This document shows, one piece after another, positions 61,197-64,000 of a DNA stretch of 64,000 nucleotides. Numbering within the stretch: position 1 is the first letter of the stretch; every line of letters begins with the position of its first letter. Below the pieces are notes generated by a model, which did no database searches, was not told the DNA's origin, and worked only from the letters and a program-made list of their open reading frames with translations. The DNA comes from an uncultured Microcaldota archaeon. GTDB lineage: Archaea > Micrarchaeota > Micrarchaeia > Micrarchaeales > Micrarchaeaceae. The position numbers and the translations under genes are program-made. The DNA lies in assembly GCA_903884115.1 (NCBI GenBank), contig CAISDH010000033.1, forward strand, positions 124,001 through 188,000, read 5' to 3'.

Positions 61197-62239
61197 ATGC
61201 CGCACGCCCCTCCTGTGCTTGTTGCGGTCTTGTATCCTTTGGACAGCGTTATCTCGTTGGCGCCTTGGAAAAAGCCGCTCAGGTTTGCAGTCAGCAGGGT
61301 TCCTGCGCTCGCGTTGATTCCTATTGTCAGCGCGGCAACCTTGTTGTATTCCGTGCTTATCGTCTTTGTGTAGTAAACGACATCGTACGTGCCAGAGCCC
61401 TTGCTGGATATGTTGCTGTACAGCGCATACGGCACATACTGGCTAACGTTCTGGAACGTGCTGTATCCTGAAGGGGCAACGCCGCCATTTGCATTGCGGT
61501 ACGTTGTGTTGTACAAGGTGGGGGTGCAGTTCAAGGTGTTTGCATAGATGGTGCTGTAGTTGAGCATCAGCGGATAGTATACGCTCTTCTGGAGCGCTGC
61601 CAGCACTTTTGCCTTTGTCGTGTTGGTGCCTGCTATTGTCGTTGGCACAGTGCTTTGCACAGAGGTGGTCGTCACGCCTGTATTTGACGGGGGCGCAATG
61701 GTTGTAGACGGAGGCACAGTGGTGGATGAAGGCAAAGTGATGTTATTGCTGGTGCCAGAGCCTGATGCGGTGCCCTGCAAAGCCGTTTGAACAGTGGAGA
61801 TGAATGAGCTGTCAGGCGCTATGTCCAGGCTTGTGCTTATCGGCGTTATCATCATCGTCACGGCATTGCTGCCTACAGAAGTCAGCTGCAGCTCTACGTT
61901 GGCGAACGACGCGCCCGCATTAACCTTCGTTGCCTGCCCCTGGTAGAGCGTGACATTGAGCAACGGGTTCATGAACGCAGGTAGCTTGTTGAGATACACG
62001 TATGCAACGTTATGGCTCGGAGTTGTTCTTGCAAGCGCTATCGCATACGTGCCATCGCCTATTCTGAGCACGGTCGCAGACTTTGTGATGTTCAGCGTAG
62101 TGGCGGTGCTTATTGTGATGGCGTTGCCTGCATTCAGCAGCACATATGAAAGTGCAACCGCGATAACCGCTATAGCCGCTATTATAGGTACAGGCGATAT
62201 TGTCTTATGCCTGCGAACGAGAGGCGATGGAGAAGCCAT
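61184..62239 (-). CDS. Single-pass surface protein with Ser/Thr/Pro linker
   Basis: 351 residues. N-terminal helix (PVPIIAAIAVIAVALSYVLL), a beta-rich domain (~45-150), a Ser/Thr/Pro linker with STTVPPSTTI (~165-205), and a second domain with sequons and two cysteines. Lies between the kinase and the regulator genes, convergent with the first and divergent from the second; it could be their sensor-linked or regulated product, but nothing shows this. Confidence 0.72.
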   Translation of the reverse strand: MASPSPLVRRHKTISPVPIIAAIAVIAVALSYVLLNAGNAITISTATTLNITKSATVLRIGDGTYAIALARTTPSHNVAYVYLNKLPAFMNPLLNVTLYQGQATKVNAGASFANVELQLTSVGSNAVTMMITPISTSLDIAPDSSFISTVQTALQGTASGSGTSNNITLPSSTTVPPSTTIAPPSNTGVTTTSVQSTVPTTIAGTNTTKAKVLAALQKSVYYPLMLNYSTIYANTLNCTPTLYNTTYRNANGGVAPSGYSTFQNVSQYVPYALYSNISSKGSGTYDVVYYTKTISTEYNKVAALTIGINASAGTLLTANLSGFFQGANEITLSKGYKTATSTGGACGIYVI

Positions 62240-62367
62240 TCAACACAACCGATACTGTATTGTCAATAAGCTTTTTAATAAGTGCTTTCTCCCTTATTTT
62301 GCGCGCATCCTCGGCGCACACAGATAAGGTAATATTCCTTTTCATTCAAAGCTCAAAAGGTGACCCT

Positions 62368-63564
62368 ATGCAGGATGAGAATGAGCTCGGCAGCGTTCTT
62401 GCAATAATAAACGAGAGGCAGCAGGTTTCCTACGAGGAGCTGAACGACGCCATGAAGAGCACAGGGATGGGCGCAAAGGAGCTTGCGCAGGCGCTCTCAA
62501 CACTAGAGAGCAGGAAGCTTGTCGCATCAAGGAGCTCGGGTGGCATCATGATGTACTACATGCTGCAGCAGGAATCCCCGAGAAACGTGCTCATAGTCGA
62601 GGACGACAAGAACATAAACAAGCTGATGGCGCTATCTATAGGCAAGGACTTTGCGATAAAGCAGGTTTACGACGGCGCGGAAGCGATGCAGGAGATGAAG
62701 AAGGGCAAGCCGGACCTTGTTGTTCTTGACTTGATGCTTCCGAACAAGGACGGGCTCGAGATATGCCAGGAGATAAAGAGCAACAGCGCCATGGCCGGGA
62801 CCATAGTCATACTGGTCAGCGCAATGGACCCTACGAGCAACAGGTTCAAGGGCATCAAGTACGGCGCGGACTACTACATAAAGAAGCCGTTCGACCCACA
62901 GGAGCTGCGCGGTCTCGTGACGATATTCCTGAAGAAGAAGGGCAAGCGCTTCGACCCGCTCATAGACCTGCCCGACGAGGCGCGCATATCAGAAGAAGTG
63001 GAACGCTCTCTGAACGAGCGCACTTCCAACACGATAGGCACGCTTCACATAGAGCACCTCGATGATTATGCGAGAAGGCTCAGCACAGGCTCTGCCATGT
63101 TCATAATAAGGCTCGTCTCGCAGCTGATGCAGGACATAATAAAGGACAAGAAGAGCATGTTCGTGGGATTCCTGAACACCGATGCCTTCGTGGTGGCGGG
63201 GACAAGAGACGACGTCAACACCGCGATGGACGAGCTGCGCAGGGAATTCAGTGCGATAATGCCGTTTGTTTTGCAGGACGAAGGCTACAAGTCCATAAAC
63301 CTCGACCTTGAGGGCATGTTTGACGCCAACGAAATACCGAGACTTGCACTGGCCTATGAGGAATCAAGCATGGAGGCCATAAAGCAGCGCAGGGACGAGA
63401 TACTGAAGAGCAGGAGCACTTCATCGAAGGAGATAGGCTCGTACACGTATGACGAGCTGCGCAGGCTGTTCACAGGCGAGCGTCTTGACGTTAGGATAAC
63501 AAGGGATTCCAGCGGAGTAAAGCTCCAGGTAGGGAAGCAGAATTCAGAGGACGAGCAGCAGTGA
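62368..63564 (+). CDS. Response regulator: winged helix-REC-GGDEF-like
   Basis: 398 residues. Winged-helix-like N-terminus (~1-70, VSYEELNDAMKSTGMGAKELAQALSTLESRKLV); REC domain ~73-190 with VEDDKN, phospho-Asp121 in VVLDLMLPNKDG, and YYIKKPF; C-terminal ~225-385 resembles a degenerate GGDEF (FVGFLNTDAFVVAG at the place of the GGDEF loop), so probably not a cyclase. Placing the DNA-binding part first is unusual. ATG 62368 chosen; the open frame upstream overlaps the divergent gene. Confidence 0.88.
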   Translation: MQDENELGSVLAIINERQQVSYEELNDAMKSTGMGAKELAQALSTLESRKLVASRSSGGIMMYYMLQQESPRNVLIVEDDKNINKLMALSIGKDFAIKQVYDGAEAMQEMKKGKPDLVVLDLMLPNKDGLEICQEIKSNSAMAGTIVILVSAMDPTSNRFKGIKYGADYYIKKPFDPQELRGLVTIFLKKKGKRFDPLIDLPDEARISEEVERSLNERTSNTIGTLHIEHLDDYARRLSTGSAMFIIRLVSQLMQDIIKDKKSMFVGFLNTDAFVVAGTRDDVNTAMDELRREFSAIMPFVLQDEGYKSINLDLEGMFDANEIPRLALAYEESSMEAIKQRRDEILKSRSTSSKEIGSYTYDELRRLFTGERLDVRITRDSSGVKLQVGKQNSEDEQQ

Positions 63565-63568
63565 TGAT

Positions 63569-64000
63569 GTGGTAAAACCGCGCAAATCTCAAGCGGCGCT
63601 GGACTTCATGATTTCTTACGGCATGGCGCTGATTATAATATCCGTAGCTCTGCTCGCAGTGGCGCAGCTCGGCGTGTTCAACCCTCTGCTTACGCCGACG
63701 TTCTGCGACGCCACGCCGTCGTTTGCATGCGTAGCTGCCGCCATCAAAGCGAACGGCATGCTTACCATTCTGCTTTCACAGGCAACAGGGGCGACGATGA
63801 ACGTGATAGGCGCATCGTGCTCAAGACTCGCGAACACCGTCAGTGTGCCGGGCCCCATGTACGGCAACCTCAACGTCGGGTACAACTCAGTTACAGAATC
63901 GCAATACTATCCGAGCACTGCCCTGGCTAACGGGCTTCTGCTGTACACCGGCAACACCATGAACCTGACTGTCTTCTGCTATGGCGGCTCAGGGCTGGCA
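63569..64000 (+). CDS. Type IV pilin-like protein, partial
   Basis: The frame runs from GTG 63569 (5 bp after the regulator stop) off the window end; 144 codons seen. The start KPRKSQAALDFMISYGMAL followed by a long hydrophobic helix is the archaeal class III pilin-type signal (Gln-Ala-Ala-Leu-Asp/Glu), cut after a basic residue. The outside part has several cysteines and sequons. Co-directional with the regulator, so surface-structure control is possible. Confidence 0.78.
   Translation, partial: MVKPRKSQAALDFMISYGMALIIISVALLAVAQLGVFNPLLTPTFCDATPSFACVAAAIKANGMLTILLSQATGATMNVIGASCSRLANTVSVPGPMYGNLNVGYNSVTESQYYPSTALANGLLLYTGNTMNLTVFCYGGSGLA

Noticed and set aside
1-64000. CRISPR array, cas genes or classical insertion sequences
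   Set aside because: No regularly spaced repeats, Cas domains, transposases or integrases were found in any frame.

Overview
This window is a gene-dense archaeal chromosome segment of roughly 50% GC. Archaeal markers are everywhere: EF-2 with a diphthamide loop, eL8/eS28/eL24/eL41/eL43/eS24/eS31, aIF1A, aIF2-beta, aIF5A, Rpo7, Rpo12, Spt4, the exosome core (Rrp4/41/42), a proteasome alpha subunit, RNase P proteins, Orc1/Cdc6, fibrillarin, a histone-fold protein, a geranylgeranyl-reductase-type flavoprotein, and FtsZ1/FtsZ2/SepF. Short intergenic spaces, many leaderless genes behind TATA boxes, an intron-bearing tRNA, a Nuo/Fpo-type membrane arm and many Asn/Ser/Thr-rich single-pass surface proteins suggest an ARMAN/Micrarchaeota-like DPANN lineage. 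That placement is inference; no phylogeny was run.

Layout. 0-4 kb: end of uS7, EF-2, then the eL8-eS28-eL24 operon. 4-6.6 kb: a helix-turn-helix-like protein and a large surface protein. 6.7-13.5 kb: nuoH-I-J-K-L-M-N, without ABCD. 13.5-16.3 kb: a surface protein, a decayed S-layer-like remnant and a prenyl-reductase-type flavoprotein. 16.4-19.8 kb: a TATA-binding-protein homologue with only ONE repeat, a glycosyltransferase, SRP54 and a small conserved protein. 19.8-24.4 kb: an AT-richer accessory block (uridine-kinase/CYTH fusion, a 56-aa protein, an ATP-grasp enzyme, a phage-type protein, two tandem paralogues) ending at an intron-containing tRNA-Arg. 24.4-30.9 kb: MTH1-like Nudix, TatD, DUF929 protein, V4R-like protein, SecY, the tiny eL41 gene and a surface protein. 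31-38.5 kb: cysteine synthase, CysRS, HisRS, GNAT, thioredoxin, histone-like protein, PRC-barrel and a frameshifted zinc metallopeptidase. 38.5-45.5 kb: the exosome/proteasome/RNase P superoperon, Orc1/Cdc6, aIF1A and aIF2-beta. 45.6-54 kb: ftsZ1-ftsZ2, aIF5A, eS24, eS31, CPBP protease, Yip1-like, TrmJ, SepF, DUF488, PIN, Rpo7, Spt4. 54-64 kb: FKBP, M20 peptidase, surface proteins, Nudix, fibrillarin, HEPN, a GAF-PAS histidine kinase, a winged-helix/REC/GGDEF-like regulator, and the start of a pilin-like gene.

The most notable item is the single-repeat TBP homologue, a plausible homodimeric general transcription factor. Others are the EF-2 P-loop Asp-to-His change, the uridine-kinase/CYTH fusion with its co-directional 56-aa ORF and ATP-grasp gene, and a soluble two-component pair. 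Several conserved genes (rrp4, eL43, a metallopeptidase, the S-layer remnant) carry apparent one-base frameshifts, all at homopolymers. These may be sequence errors rather than biology.
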